Source: Microlunatus sagamiharensis
GTDB taxonomy: Bacteria; Actinomycetota; Actinomycetes; Propionibacteriales; Propionibacteriaceae
Length of the DNA: 64,000 nucleotides
Reading direction: 5' to 3'
Assembly: GCF_900105785.1 (NCBI RefSeq)
Contig: NZ_LT629799.1
Span: 4,278,001-4,342,000 of the forward strand
Shown here: positions 27,507 to 36,310 of the stretch, piece after piece
Layout: every line of letters begins with the position of its first letter
Numbering within the stretch: position 1 is the first letter of the stretch
The notes under the pieces: generated by a model
Seen by the model: the letters and a program-made list of their open reading frames with translations, nothing else
Told to the model about the DNA's origin: nothing
Databases searched by the model: none
Program-made: the position numbers and the translations under genes

Positions 27507-28622
27507 TCAGACGGTAGGCGGGGGCTCTGACAGTTCCGTCCCGGCGCGCCCGAGCCGCGCGGCGACCTCGAGCACCCGGGCGTTGGCCTCGGTCTCGCCG
27601 ACGGTGATCCGGACGCCGTCGCCGGGCTGGCCCGAGACGTACGGGCGCACGACGAGCCCGGCGTCGGCGAACGTCTCCGCGACCGCAGTGGTCCCCGGGC
27701 CGGCGGGCAGCCAGACGAAGTTGCCCTGCGCGTCGGGCACGTCGAGACCGCGCTCGCGCAGCCCGGCCACCAGCGCGTCGCGCCGCTCGACGAGCTCGGC
27801 GACCCGTGCGAGCAGCGCGTCCTCCTGCTCCAGCGAGGCCAGGACGGCGGCCTGCGCGGGCAGCGACACCCCGAAGGGCAGCGCCACCGAACGCACCGCC
27901 TGGGCCAGGCGTGGCTCCGCGACGCAGTAGCCGACGCGGAAGCCGGCGAGCCCGTACGCCTTGGAGAACGTCCGCAGGACCACGACGTTGTCGCGCCCCT
28001 CGGCCACCTCGAGCCCACGCACGGCGGCCGGGTCGGTGACGAACTCGACGTACGCCTCGTCGACGACGACCAGCACGTCGTCGGGCACCGCGTCGACGAA
28101 CCGCAGCACCTCGTCGTGGCGCAGCGCCGGACCGGTCGGGTTGTTCGGGCTGCAGAGGAGGACGGCGCGGGTGCGCGGGCCGACCGCGGCGAGCATCGCG
28201 TCGAGGTCGTGCTCGGCCCCGGGCCCGAGGGGCACGCCGACCCAGCGGGCGCCGGTCAGCAGCACCGAGATCGGGTACGCCTCGAAGCTGCGCCAGGCGT
28301 GCACGACCTCGTCGTCGGGCCCGCAGACGGCCTGCAGCAGGTGGTAGAGCACGCCCACCGAACCGGTGCCGAGGGCCAGCCGGTCGGGCGTCACGCCGAG
28401 ACGGGCGGCGAGGGCCTCCGCGACGCGGGTGTTGGCGATGTCGGGGTAGCGGTTCATCGCGCGGCTCGCCTCGGCGACCGCGTCGAGCACCTCGGGCAGC
28501 GGGGCGAAGGGGTTCTCGTTGCTCGAGAGCTTGTACGTGACCAGGTCACCCCGCTCGGGGGCGGGACGGCCGGCGACGTACGCGGGCAGCGCGGACACGG
28601 CGGGGCGCAGCGGGACGGGCAT
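27507..28622 (-). CDS. HisC-like aminotransferase (histidinol-phosphate / aromatic aminotransferase)
   Basis: PLP fold-type I aminotransferase, 371 aa. Conserved elements: KLSSNENPFAPLP near the N-terminus, LCSPNNPTGP, VVVDEAYVEF, the PLP lysine K221 in TFSKAYGLAGFRVGY, and the arginine region VRITVGE. It matches the HisC/Pat family. Because it is not in a his operon, it is as likely the HisC2/Pat-type aromatic or phenylalanine aminotransferase as a histidine enzyme. A GAAGGA ribosome binding site precedes the ATG. Confidence 0.85.
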   Translation of the reverse strand: MPVPLRPAVSALPAYVAGRPAPERGDLVTYKLSSNENPFAPLPEVLDAVAEASRAMNRYPDIANTRVAEALAARLGVTPDRLALGTGSVGVLYHLLQAVCGPDDEVVHAWRSFEAYPISVLLTGARWVGVPLGPGAEHDLDAMLAAVGPRTRAVLLCSPNNPTGPALRHDEVLRFVDAVPDDVLVVVDEAYVEFVTDPAAVRGLEVAEGRDNVVVLRTFSKAYGLAGFRVGYCVAEPRLAQAVRSVALPFGVSLPAQAAVLASLEQEDALLARVAELVERRDALVAGLRERGLDVPDAQGNFVWLPAGPGTTAVAETFADAGLVVRPYVSGQPGDGVRITVGETEANARVLEVAARLGRAGTELSEPPPTV

Positions 28623-28665
28623 GGGTCCTTCGTTCGACCGGGGCAGCAGGACGGGGTCTGGCGAC

Positions 28666-29316
28666 CTACAGGCGCACGAGGCCGTTCGGCGTCGCGAAGA
28701 CCGCGGCGACGATGCCGGGCTGGCCGTTGGGCGCGACCCACTCGATGTCGAGGTGGTCGAGCACCAGGTTGGCCTTGCCGCCCAGCCACTCGTCCACGCG
28801 GTCGTGGTCGCCGGCGATCTCGAGCTTGGACAGGGCGATGTCCCCGCCGCCCGCCGATGGGTGCGAGGCGGGGTCGCTCAGCCACTGGACGAAGAAGGGC
28901 AGCTGCGGGTCGCTCTGCAGGCCCTTGACCCCGAGCTGGCGCCAGCGGAGCTGGTGGTTGTCGGGGGTGAACCGGCTGCCGTCGACCGCGGTGCGCCCGA
29001 GCCGCTGCTCGAAGGGCGCCACGTCGCTCACGGACACGACCCAGCCGAGCCAGCCGCCGCCGTCCTCGGAGCGGGCGCGGACGGCCTGGCCGAAGGGCGC
29101 CTTCTCCGCGGCCGGGTGGTCGAGGACCTCGACCACCTCGAGGTACTGCCCGCCGGCCAGCGGGAGGATCCGGTTCTGGGTGCCGAACCGCGGGTGGAAG
29201 CCCCCGTCGACGAAGCGGGCCCCGAGCTGCCCCCCGAGCCGCCGGGTCGTCTCGTCGAGGCCCTCGGGCCCCGCGGCGAAGGCGAGGTGGTCCAGCTGCA
29301 TCGTGGTCCCCTGCAT
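28666..29316 (-). CDS. VOC superfamily (glyoxalase-like) protein
   Basis: 216 aa of the PF13468-type glyoxalase-like fold: MQLDHLAFAAGPEGLDE at the start, PRFGTQNRILPLAGGQYLEVVEVLDHP, and a second half with HQLRWRQLGVKGL and LDHLDIEWVAPNGQPGIVAAVF. Metal-ligand-like residues are the His of LDHLAF and the Glu of YLEVVEV. The ATG at 29316 overlaps the upstream stop (TGATG); an ATG at 29301 with AGGGGA before it is an alternative. Substrate unknown. Confidence 0.8.
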   Translation of the reverse strand: MQGTTMQLDHLAFAAGPEGLDETTRRLGGQLGARFVDGGFHPRFGTQNRILPLAGGQYLEVVEVLDHPAAEKAPFGQAVRARSEDGGGWLGWVVSVSDVAPFEQRLGRTAVDGSRFTPDNHQLRWRQLGVKGLQSDPQLPFFVQWLSDPASHPSAGGGDIALSKLEIAGDHDRVDEWLGGKANLVLDHLDIEWVAPNGQPGIVAAVFATPNGLVRL

Positions 29317-30116
29317 CAGCCCATCCTGACCCGGGATGAGCCACGGGTGGGCACCGGGTCCGCGGGATGGGCCAGCAGCCGGCCCCTCCGCGTCTCGAAC
29401 TCCTCGCACAGCCCGACCAGCACCGCGTACGCCCGCTCGCCCATCAGCGCGCGCAGCTCGTCGGCGTTGGTGGCGTAGACGGGGGCGTCGGCGACGTGGG
29501 CCTCGGTGTTCGACGAGCAGTACCAGTCCAGGTCGTGCCCGCCCGGGCCCCAGCCCTCGCGGCCGTACTCGCCGATGCTCACCTCGAGGTAGGTCGTGTC
29601 GTCGGTCCGCGTCACGGTCCGGTACTGGCGCCGCTGCGGCAGCTGCCAGCACACGTCGGGCTTGGTCTCGGTGATCGGCACGTCGACCTCGAGGGCCATC
29701 CGGTGCAGGGCGCAGCCAGAGCCGCCCGGGAAGCTCGGACGGTTCAGGAAGACGCAGGCGCCGTCGTGGACGCGGGTCTTGCGGGCGGGCTCGGTGCCCT
29801 CGGGCAGGTCGGTCACGTCCTCCAGCTCGACCCACCCGGCGCGCAGGCCGACGTCACGGTGCTGCCACTGCTCGGGCGTCAGCGAACCCACCGCCTCGGC
29901 CACCCGCTGCTCGTCCTCGTCGTCGGCGAAGTGCGCCCCGAGGGTGCAGCAGCCGTCGTCGGGCCGGTCGGCGTAGATGCCGGGGCAGCCGCGGCCGAAG
30001 ATGCAGGTCCAGCGCGAGGTCAGCCACGTGAGGTCGCAGCGGAACACCTGGTCCGGGTCGTCGGGGTCGGTGAACTCCGTCCACGCCCGCGGAAATCCGA
30101 CGCTCACCTCGGGCAT
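29316..30116 (-). CDS. Cysteine-cluster protein, conserved actinobacterial family (Rv0495c-like)
   Basis: 266 aa with about ten Cys, many grouped: [69 protein letters not shown] and WYCSSN. This resembles the YkgJ/DUF3109 type of putative metal- or Fe-S-binding protein and, from memory, the Rv0495c family, which also lies near the Rv0498 sugar isomerase-like gene, as here. No experimentally defined role is known to me. It is divergent from the isomerase with 22 bases between start codons, and its own -10 box TACGCT lies 6 nt upstream. Confidence 0.7.
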   Translation of the reverse strand: MPEVSVGFPRAWTEFTDPDDPDQVFRCDLTWLTSRWTCIFGRGCPGIYADRPDDGCCTLGAHFADDEDEQRVAEAVGSLTPEQWQHRDVGLRAGWVELEDVTDLPEGTEPARKTRVHDGACVFLNRPSFPGGSGCALHRMALEVDVPITETKPDVCWQLPQRRQYRTVTRTDDTTYLEVSIGEYGREGWGPGGHDLDWYCSSNTEAHVADAPVYATNADELRALMGERAYAVLVGLCEEFETRRGRLLAHPADPVPTRGSSRVRMG

Positions 30117-30122
30117 CGGACC

Positions 30123-30132
30123 AGCGTAGTCT
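30123..30132. promoter_or_regulatory. Overlapping divergent leaderless -10 boxes
   Basis: AGCGTAGTCT contains TAGTCT on plus (30127-30132), 6 nt before GTG 30139, and TACGCT on minus (30123-30128), 6 nt before ATG 30116. The two hexamers share TA at 30127-30128. Confidence 0.6.
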
Positions 30133-30138
30133 CGCAGG

Positions 30139-31005
30139 GTGACGGACCCGAGCCCTCGTGAGGCGCAGTCGTCCCCCGCACTCCCGAAGGTGGCGCTGTC
30201 GACCTCCTCGGTCTACCCGGAGGGCACGTCCAGCGGCTTCGAGCTGGCCCGCAAGCTGGGCTACGACGGCGTCGAGCTGATGGTCGGCATCGACGCGGTC
30301 GCCGCCGACATCGACGCGGTGGAGAAGCTGCGCGACTACCACGGCGTGCCGGTGCTCGCCGTGCACGCGCCCTGCCTGCTGATCAGCCAGCGGGTGTGGG
30401 GGACCGACCCGTGGGCCAAGCTCGACCGCTCCGCCGAGGCCGCCATCCGCCTCGGGGCGGACGTCGTCGTCGTGCACCCGCCGTTCCGCTGGCAGGCCGA
30501 GTACGCCCGCGGCTTCGTGGCCGGCATCGAGCGGCTCAACGCCGAGTACGACGTCACCTTCTGCGTCGAGAACATGTACCCGTGGCGCACGCCGGGCCGT
30601 GAGGTCAAGGCGTACGTGCCCGGCTGGGACCCGACCGAGCTGGCGTACGAGCACCTGACGCTCGACTTCTCCCACGCCTCGACGGCCCAGCAGCAGTCGA
30701 TCGACCTGGCCAAGTCGTGGGGCTCCCGCCTGCAGCACATCCACCTCACCGACGGCACGGGCTCCCGCAAGGACGAGCACCTGATGCCGGGCTTCGGCGA
30801 CCAGCGCGCGGGCGAGACGCTCACCTGGGTCGCGGAGAACGGCTTCGACGGCCACGTCGTGCTCGAGGTCAACTCGCGCAAGAGCGGTTCGCGGGCCAAG
30901 CGCGAGGACGACCTGCGCCAGGCGCTCGACTTCACCCGCGAGCACCTGGCTGCGGCCACGCGGAGCTTCGCCGTCGACGGGACCGGGACCGCGCAGGAGC
31001 GGTGA
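30139..31005 (+). CDS. Sugar phosphate isomerase/epimerase family TIM-barrel protein (Rv0498-like)
   Basis: 288 aa, AP-endonuclease-2-type TIM barrel. Visible strand and metal-site blocks are [82 protein letters not shown] and HVVLEVNSR. The His, Glu and Asp residues expected for divalent metal binding are present (HAP, HPP, VEN, DFSH, HIHL, EVN). Substrate unknown. In mycobacteria the homologue is near proC, as here. GTG start with a leaderless-type promoter. Confidence 0.82.
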   Translation: MTDPSPREAQSSPALPKVALSTSSVYPEGTSSGFELARKLGYDGVELMVGIDAVAADIDAVEKLRDYHGVPVLAVHAPCLLISQRVWGTDPWAKLDRSAEAAIRLGADVVVVHPPFRWQAEYARGFVAGIERLNAEYDVTFCVENMYPWRTPGREVKAYVPGWDPTELAYEHLTLDFSHASTAQQQSIDLAKSWGSRLQHIHLTDGTGSRKDEHLMPGFGDQRAGETLTWVAENGFDGHVVLEVNSRKSGSRAKREDDLRQALDFTREHLAAATRSFAVDGTGTAQER

Positions 31006-31665
31006 CTAGGCGCTGACGCGCTCCAGGAACGGAGCCGCGGCCTCCACGAGCGCCGCCGGGTCACGGGCGACCCAGCCCTCCTTGGCGCCGGGCACGACCA
31101 GCAGCTCGGAGCCGGGCAGCACGGCGGCCAGCCGGCGGCTGGGCCCGCGGTTGATGGCGTCGCGCTCGCCGAGCACGACCACGGCCGGCACCTCGACGCG
31201 GCCCGCGAAGGGCGTCCAGTCCACCGTGCGGACCTGGTCGAGCAGCTCGAGCACCCGGCGCTGCGGCCCGTGGAGCTGCTGCACCCGGCCGACCGACAGC
31301 AGCCCGTACGCGGCGTCGGCGAGCCCGCGGCGCTGGCGGTCCACCGCCCGGCTGGCCGTGGTCAGGACGAGGGCGGCGACGCGGTCGGGGTGGTTCGCGG
31401 CGACGTGCAGGGCGACCATCGCGCCGTAGCCGCTCCCGCAGAGGACCGCTCGAGCGGCACCCGCGCTGTCCAGGGCCTCGAGCACGCTCAACCCGGGCGA
31501 CTCGAGGACGACGAGCCCGGGCGCGGGGGAGAGGTCGGGGAGCAGGGCCGTGCGGCCACGCCCCGTCCAGGCCTGCTGCCACGACTCGTCGCTGCCGCCG
31601 GCCGAGGTGGCGGGGCGCAGCACGACGGCGGGGGCGGTGGTGGTCACGTGATCATCCTCGCCCAC
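31006..31665 (-). CDS. Alpha/beta hydrolase-fold protein lacking catalytic residues
   Basis: 219 aa with the alpha/beta-hydrolase pattern, but the nucleophile elbow reads LCGSGYGAMVAL: by alignment the Ser of GxSxG is Gly. The C-terminal His motif (usually PGAGH) reads VVPGAKEGWV. The acid loop VLGERDAINR remains. So the catalytic triad appears lost and the protein may be non-enzymatic. The GTG at 31665 immediately follows the stop of the CPBP gene; GTG 31647 is an alternative start. Likely cotranscribed with that gene. Confidence 0.7.
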   Translation of the reverse strand: MGEDDHVTTTAPAVVLRPATSAGGSDESWQQAWTGRGRTALLPDLSPAPGLVVLESPGLSVLEALDSAGAARAVLCGSGYGAMVALHVAANHPDRVAALVLTTASRAVDRQRRGLADAAYGLLSVGRVQQLHGPQRRVLELLDQVRTVDWTPFAGRVEVPAVVVLGERDAINRGPSRRLAAVLPGSELLVVPGAKEGWVARDPAALVEAAAPFLERVSA

Positions 31666-32493
31666 TCAGAGCCAGCTCACGCGTGGCGCGATCACCGCGT
31701 AGCCGACGAAGGCGGCGACGTCGAGCAGGGTGTGGGCGACGACGAGCGGCGTCACGCGTCGCCAGCGCAGGAACACGAGCACGAAGACCACGCCCATGAT
31801 CAGGTTTCCGACGAAGCCGCCGTAGCCCTGGTAGAGGTGGTACGAGCCGCGCACGACCGCGCTGAAGGCGATCACCGCCGGCATCGCCCAGCCGAGCTGG
31901 CGCAGGCGGACGACGAGGTAGCCGACCATGATCACCTCCTCGAGCGCCGCGTTCTGCGCCGCGGAGAGGACGAGGACCGGGATGGTCCACCAGTGGTCGC
32001 CGAGGCCGGAGGCCTGGACGTCGGTGTTGAAGCCGAGCGCCCGCGCGCCGAGGTAGAGCCCGAGCCCGGGGATCCCGATGCACGCCGCGATGACGACCCC
32101 ACCGAGCAGGTCGATCCGCGGGCGCGGCGGGACCAGGCCGACCAGGCGGCCGGCGGGGGCGTTCGTCGCGTTGAGCAGGTAGAGGGCGAGCAGCACCGGG
32201 ACCATCGCGAAGCCGATGCCGACGAGCTGGTAGCCGAGGTCGAGCCAGGGCCGGTCCGGCGTGGCGGAGGAGTTGAGCGTCGAGGTCTGCGCCGCCAGCG
32301 GCACCCCTCGCGTCTCCCGCTCGACGATCGAGAGGATCGAGTAGACCGCCGAGCGCCCGAGCGACAGACCGAGCACGAGGAAGATCTCGAAGCCGTAGCG
32401 GCTGCGCGCCACGTCCGGCAGGGCCGGCGGGTGCAGGACCAGCCCGGACCACCCGGAGGGACCGACCAGCCGCTCGCGCAACGCCATCGCCAC
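31666..32493 (-). CDS. CPBP family intramembrane metalloprotease
   Basis: 275 aa, about seven hydrophobic segments. The ABI/CPBP motifs are visible: E185-E186 in NAALEEVIMVGYL, the R-x3-H-type motif VVRGSYHLYQG, and the third-motif His in VVAHTLLDVAAF. Family members cleave prenylated or other membrane proteins (Rce1 type) or process peptides. GTG start at 32493 with CAGGAT 6 nt upstream. Substrate unknown; the following degenerate hydrolase gene is probably in the same transcript. Confidence 0.87.
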   Translation of the reverse strand: MAMALRERLVGPSGWSGLVLHPPALPDVARSRYGFEIFLVLGLSLGRSAVYSILSIVERETRGVPLAAQTSTLNSSATPDRPWLDLGYQLVGIGFAMVPVLLALYLLNATNAPAGRLVGLVPPRPRIDLLGGVVIAACIGIPGLGLYLGARALGFNTDVQASGLGDHWWTIPVLVLSAAQNAALEEVIMVGYLVVRLRQLGWAMPAVIAFSAVVRGSYHLYQGYGGFVGNLIMGVVFVLVFLRWRRVTPLVVAHTLLDVAAFVGYAVIAPRVSWL

Positions 32494-32619
32494 GGGCCCA
32501 TCCTGCCCGGCCGGCCGAGGAGCGGGCCCGGTGCCGCGGATCGGGGGCGTCCGCGCGCGTGACGGACTCGCGCCTCACCCGCACCCTGGAAGGACGTCGG
32601 GCTGGTGTAAGGGAGCACC

Positions 32620-33675
<1,056 letters not shown>

Positions 33676-33676
33676 C

Positions 33677-34531
33677 GTGACGGTGCACGGGACCGACCGG
33701 CGGCCGCCCCGACGCCTCGCCCTCCTGGGGGCCGGCGTCATGGGCGAGACCGTCCTGTCCGGTCTCGTGCGCGCGGGCTGGGACCCGGCCACGATCGTCG
33801 CCACCGACCGCCGTCCCGAGCGGGTGGCCGAGCTCGAGGCCGCGTACGGCATCACGATGTCCTCGAACGTCGACGCGGTCGCCGGCGCGGAGACGGTCCT
33901 GCTGGTCGTCAAGCCGCAGGACATGACCAGCCTGCTGGGCGAGATCGCGCCCGCGCTGGACGCGACCACCCTCGTCGTCTCGATGGCGGCCGGCGTGGAC
34001 ACCGCGACCCTCGAGGCCGGCCTGCCCGCCGGCCAGCCCGTGGTCCGCGTCATGCCGAACACCCCGGCGCAGGTCGACGAGGGCATGGCCGCCGTCGCGG
34101 CCGGTTCGTCAGCGACGGACGACCACCTCGAGCGGGTCCGCGACATCCTCACGGCCACCGGGCGGGTGGCGGTCGTGCCCGAGCGCTACCTCGACGCGGT
34201 GACCGCGATCTCCGGCTCGGGACCGGCGTACCTCTTCTTCGTCGTCGAGGCGATGATCGAGGCCGGGGTCCACCTCGGCCTGCCGCGCGACACCAGCACC
34301 GAGCTCGTCGTCCAGACGATGCTGGGCTCGGCCAAGCTGCTGCGCGAGAGCGGCGAGCACCCGGCGATCCTGCGCGAGCGCGTGACCTCGCCCGGCGGCA
34401 CCACCGCCGCGGCGCTGCGCGAGCTCGAGGACCACAAGGTCCGCGCGGCCTTCCTGAGCGCGATGGAGGCCGCCCGGGACCGCAGCCGCGACCTGGCCGC
34501 GGCCGCGCGCGAGCAGCGTACGGGCGCATGA
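33677..34531 (+). CDS. proC: Pyrroline-5-carboxylate reductase ProC
   Basis: Last step of proline synthesis. N-terminal nucleotide site LALLGAGVMGETVLSGLVRAG, VVKPQDM, VVSMAAGVDTATLE, VVRVMPNTPAQVDEGM, ISGSGPAYLFFVVEAM and the C-terminal LRERVTSPGGTTAAALRELE. 284 aa from a GTG 2 bases after asd. Its end overlaps the acuC-like ATG by ATGA, so asd-proC-acuC looks like one transcript. Confidence 0.95.
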   Translation: MTVHGTDRRPPRRLALLGAGVMGETVLSGLVRAGWDPATIVATDRRPERVAELEAAYGITMSSNVDAVAGAETVLLVVKPQDMTSLLGEIAPALDATTLVVSMAAGVDTATLEAGLPAGQPVVRVMPNTPAQVDEGMAAVAAGSSATDDHLERVRDILTATGRVAVVPERYLDAVTAISGSGPAYLFFVVEAMIEAGVHLGLPRDTSTELVVQTMLGSAKLLRESGEHPAILRERVTSPGGTTAAALRELEDHKVRAAFLSAMEAARDRSRDLAAAAREQRTGA

Positions 34532-35691
34532 GCCCGGCGACCGACGGCGGCAGGCCGGTCCTCGTCTACTCCGAGGCGCTGACCGGCTACGACTTCGGCA
34601 AGGACCACGCGATGTCGCCGGGGCGCGTCCGGGACGCGGTGACGCTCGCCCGTTCGCTCGGCGTGCTGGAGCACCTCGAGGTCGTGGCGCCCCCGCCCGC
34701 GGACGACACCCTGCTCGAGACGGTGCACACCCCCGGCTACATCGAGGCGGTGCGGCGCGGCGAGCCCGACGAGAGCCACGGGCTCGGCACCAGCGACAAC
34801 CCGGTCTTCCCCGGGATGCACGAGGTCTCCTCGCAGGTCGTCACCGCGAGCGTCGAGGCGGCGCGGCAGGTCTGGGAGGGTCACGCGCTGCGCGCGTCGA
34901 ACATCGCCGGCGGCCTGCACCACGCCATGCCGGACCGCACGAGCGGCTTCTGCGTCTACAACGACGTCGCCGTCGCGATCCGGTGGCTGCTCGACCACGG
35001 GGTCGAGCGCGTGGCGTACGTCGACGTCGACGTCCACCACGGCGACGGCGTCCAGACCGTCTTCTACGACGACCCGCGCGTGATGACGGTGAGCCTCCAC
35101 GAGACGCCCGCGTGCCTGTTCCCCGGCACCGGCTTCCCGACCGAGACCGGCGGGCCCGGTGCGCTGGGCACCGCCGTGAACGTCGCCCTGCCGCCCGGCA
35201 CCGGCGACTCCGGCTGGCTGCGCGCCTTCGACGCGATCGTGCCGCAGGTGCTCGCCGCCCACCGTCCCCAGGTGCTGGTCACGCAGCACGGCTGCGACTC
35301 CCACGCCCACGACCCGCTCGCCGACCTGGACCTGAGCGTCGACGGCCAGCGAGCCTCCTACCTCGCCCTCGCCGCCCTCGCCGACGAGCTCTGCGAGGGT
35401 CGCTGGGTGTCCACGGGCGGTGGTGGGTACGCCGTCCTGCACATCGTGCCGCGCGCATGGACGCATCTGCTCGCCATCGTCGGCGGCGAGCCGCTCGACC
35501 CCGAGACCCCGACGCCGCAGGCCTTCCGCGACCTCGTCGGGGAGTACGCGCCCCTGACCATGGGCGACGGCGTGGAGGTGTCGTTCCGGCACTTCGATGA
35601 TGGCTTCTCGCCCGACAGCCGCCTCGACCAGGCGATCATGGCCACCCGCCGCGCGGTCTTCCCCGAGCTGGGCCTCGACCCCGGGTTCTGA
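34528..35691 (+). CDS. AcuC-like histone deacetylase-family protein
   Basis: 387 aa, arginase/deacetylase fold. Zinc-dependent deacetylase motifs are visible: ASNIAGGLHHAMPDRTSGFCVYNDVAVAI, VAYVDVDVHHGDGVQTVFY, LVTQHGCDSHAHDPLADLDLS and STGGGGYAVLHIVPRAW. AcuC proteins deacetylate lysines, classically of acetyl-CoA synthetase. No acs or acuA gene is in the window, so the target here is unknown. The ATG overlaps the proC stop. Confidence 0.88.
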   Translation: MSPATDGGRPVLVYSEALTGYDFGKDHAMSPGRVRDAVTLARSLGVLEHLEVVAPPPADDTLLETVHTPGYIEAVRRGEPDESHGLGTSDNPVFPGMHEVSSQVVTASVEAARQVWEGHALRASNIAGGLHHAMPDRTSGFCVYNDVAVAIRWLLDHGVERVAYVDVDVHHGDGVQTVFYDDPRVMTVSLHETPACLFPGTGFPTETGGPGALGTAVNVALPPGTGDSGWLRAFDAIVPQVLAAHRPQVLVTQHGCDSHAHDPLADLDLSVDGQRASYLALAALADELCEGRWVSTGGGGYAVLHIVPRAWTHLLAIVGGEPLDPETPTPQAFRDLVGEYAPLTMGDGVEVSFRHFDDGFSPDSRLDQAIMATRRAVFPELGLDPGF

Positions 35692-36048
35692 TTCTTCCTC
35701 CTCGCGCCCGCCTCCGCCCTACGACCCGGTCTTCCTCCTCGCTCGTCAGCAGTCGTCGCTGCCGCTGCCGCGGCTCTGCAGCTGACTCGTTCGTCGTCCA
35801 GACCGGGCCGGGCTACGGCTGCCCGACGCTCGGAGGGGCGGCGTCCGTCCAGACGCTGCTTGCACTCGCGGGGGTTCATTGACCGGCCAAGACAACCGTC
35901 AAGTCGAGGTCAAGCACCGGCCCGGCGTGTCGGGGGATTTCCTGTGAAGTACCTGTACCAAGCGCCCCGATTACCACTACTCTCACACCAGTGCTCGCGT
36001 GACGCCGGAGGGGAAGCCCGGCGCCGACGGCACAGAAACGAGCGCGAG
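35692..36048. other. 357-bp intergenic region upstream of the BldC-like gene
   Basis: No convincing gene. It is less GC-rich than its surroundings and holds a GTCAAG direct repeat (GTCAAGTCGAGGTCAAG near 35898-35914). A TACTCT hexamer near 35979 could be a -10 for the downstream regulator with a ~60-nt leader. Probably promoter DNA. Confidence 0.35.
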
Positions 36049-36276
36049 ATGGTGGACCCGAGCCCCGGTGGCGTCAGGCCGATCGGCGGCAACCTGTCGA
36101 ACGTCAACTTCCTCACCGTCGCCGAGGTGGCGGCCGTGATGCGGGTGTCGAAGATGAGCGTCTACCGCCTCATCCACGCCGGTGAGCTCGAGGCCGTGCG
36201 CTTCGGCCGCAGCTTCCGGGTGACGGAGAAGGCGGTCGACGCCTACCTCAAGGGCTCCTACTACGAGACCGGCTAG
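36049..36276 (+). CDS. BldC-like helix-turn-helix protein (Rv0500A-type)
   Basis: 75 aa. A MerR/excisionase-type winged helix-turn-helix: FLTVAEVAAVMRVSKMSVYRLIHAGELEAVRFGRSFRVTEKAVDAYLKGSYYETG. This is the small BldC/Rv0500A family found directly after proC in mycobacteria. In Streptomyces BldC binds direct repeats and controls development; here the targets are unknown. I chose the ATG at 36049 (MVDPSPGGVRPIGG) to match homologue length. An 8-bp hairpin follows the stop. Confidence 0.87.
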   Translation: MVDPSPGGVRPIGGNLSNVNFLTVAEVAAVMRVSKMSVYRLIHAGELEAVRFGRSFRVTEKAVDAYLKGSYYETG

Positions 36277-36278
36277 GC

Positions 36279-36298
36279 CCCGGGCCCGCAGGCCCGGG
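36279..36298. terminator. Hairpin between convergent BldC-like and PepSY genes
   Basis: CCCGGGCC (36279-36286) and GGCCCGGG (36291-36298) with a 4-nt loop, right after the regulator's stop. Confidence 0.6.
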
Positions 36299-36310
36299 AC
36301 CTGACGGCGG

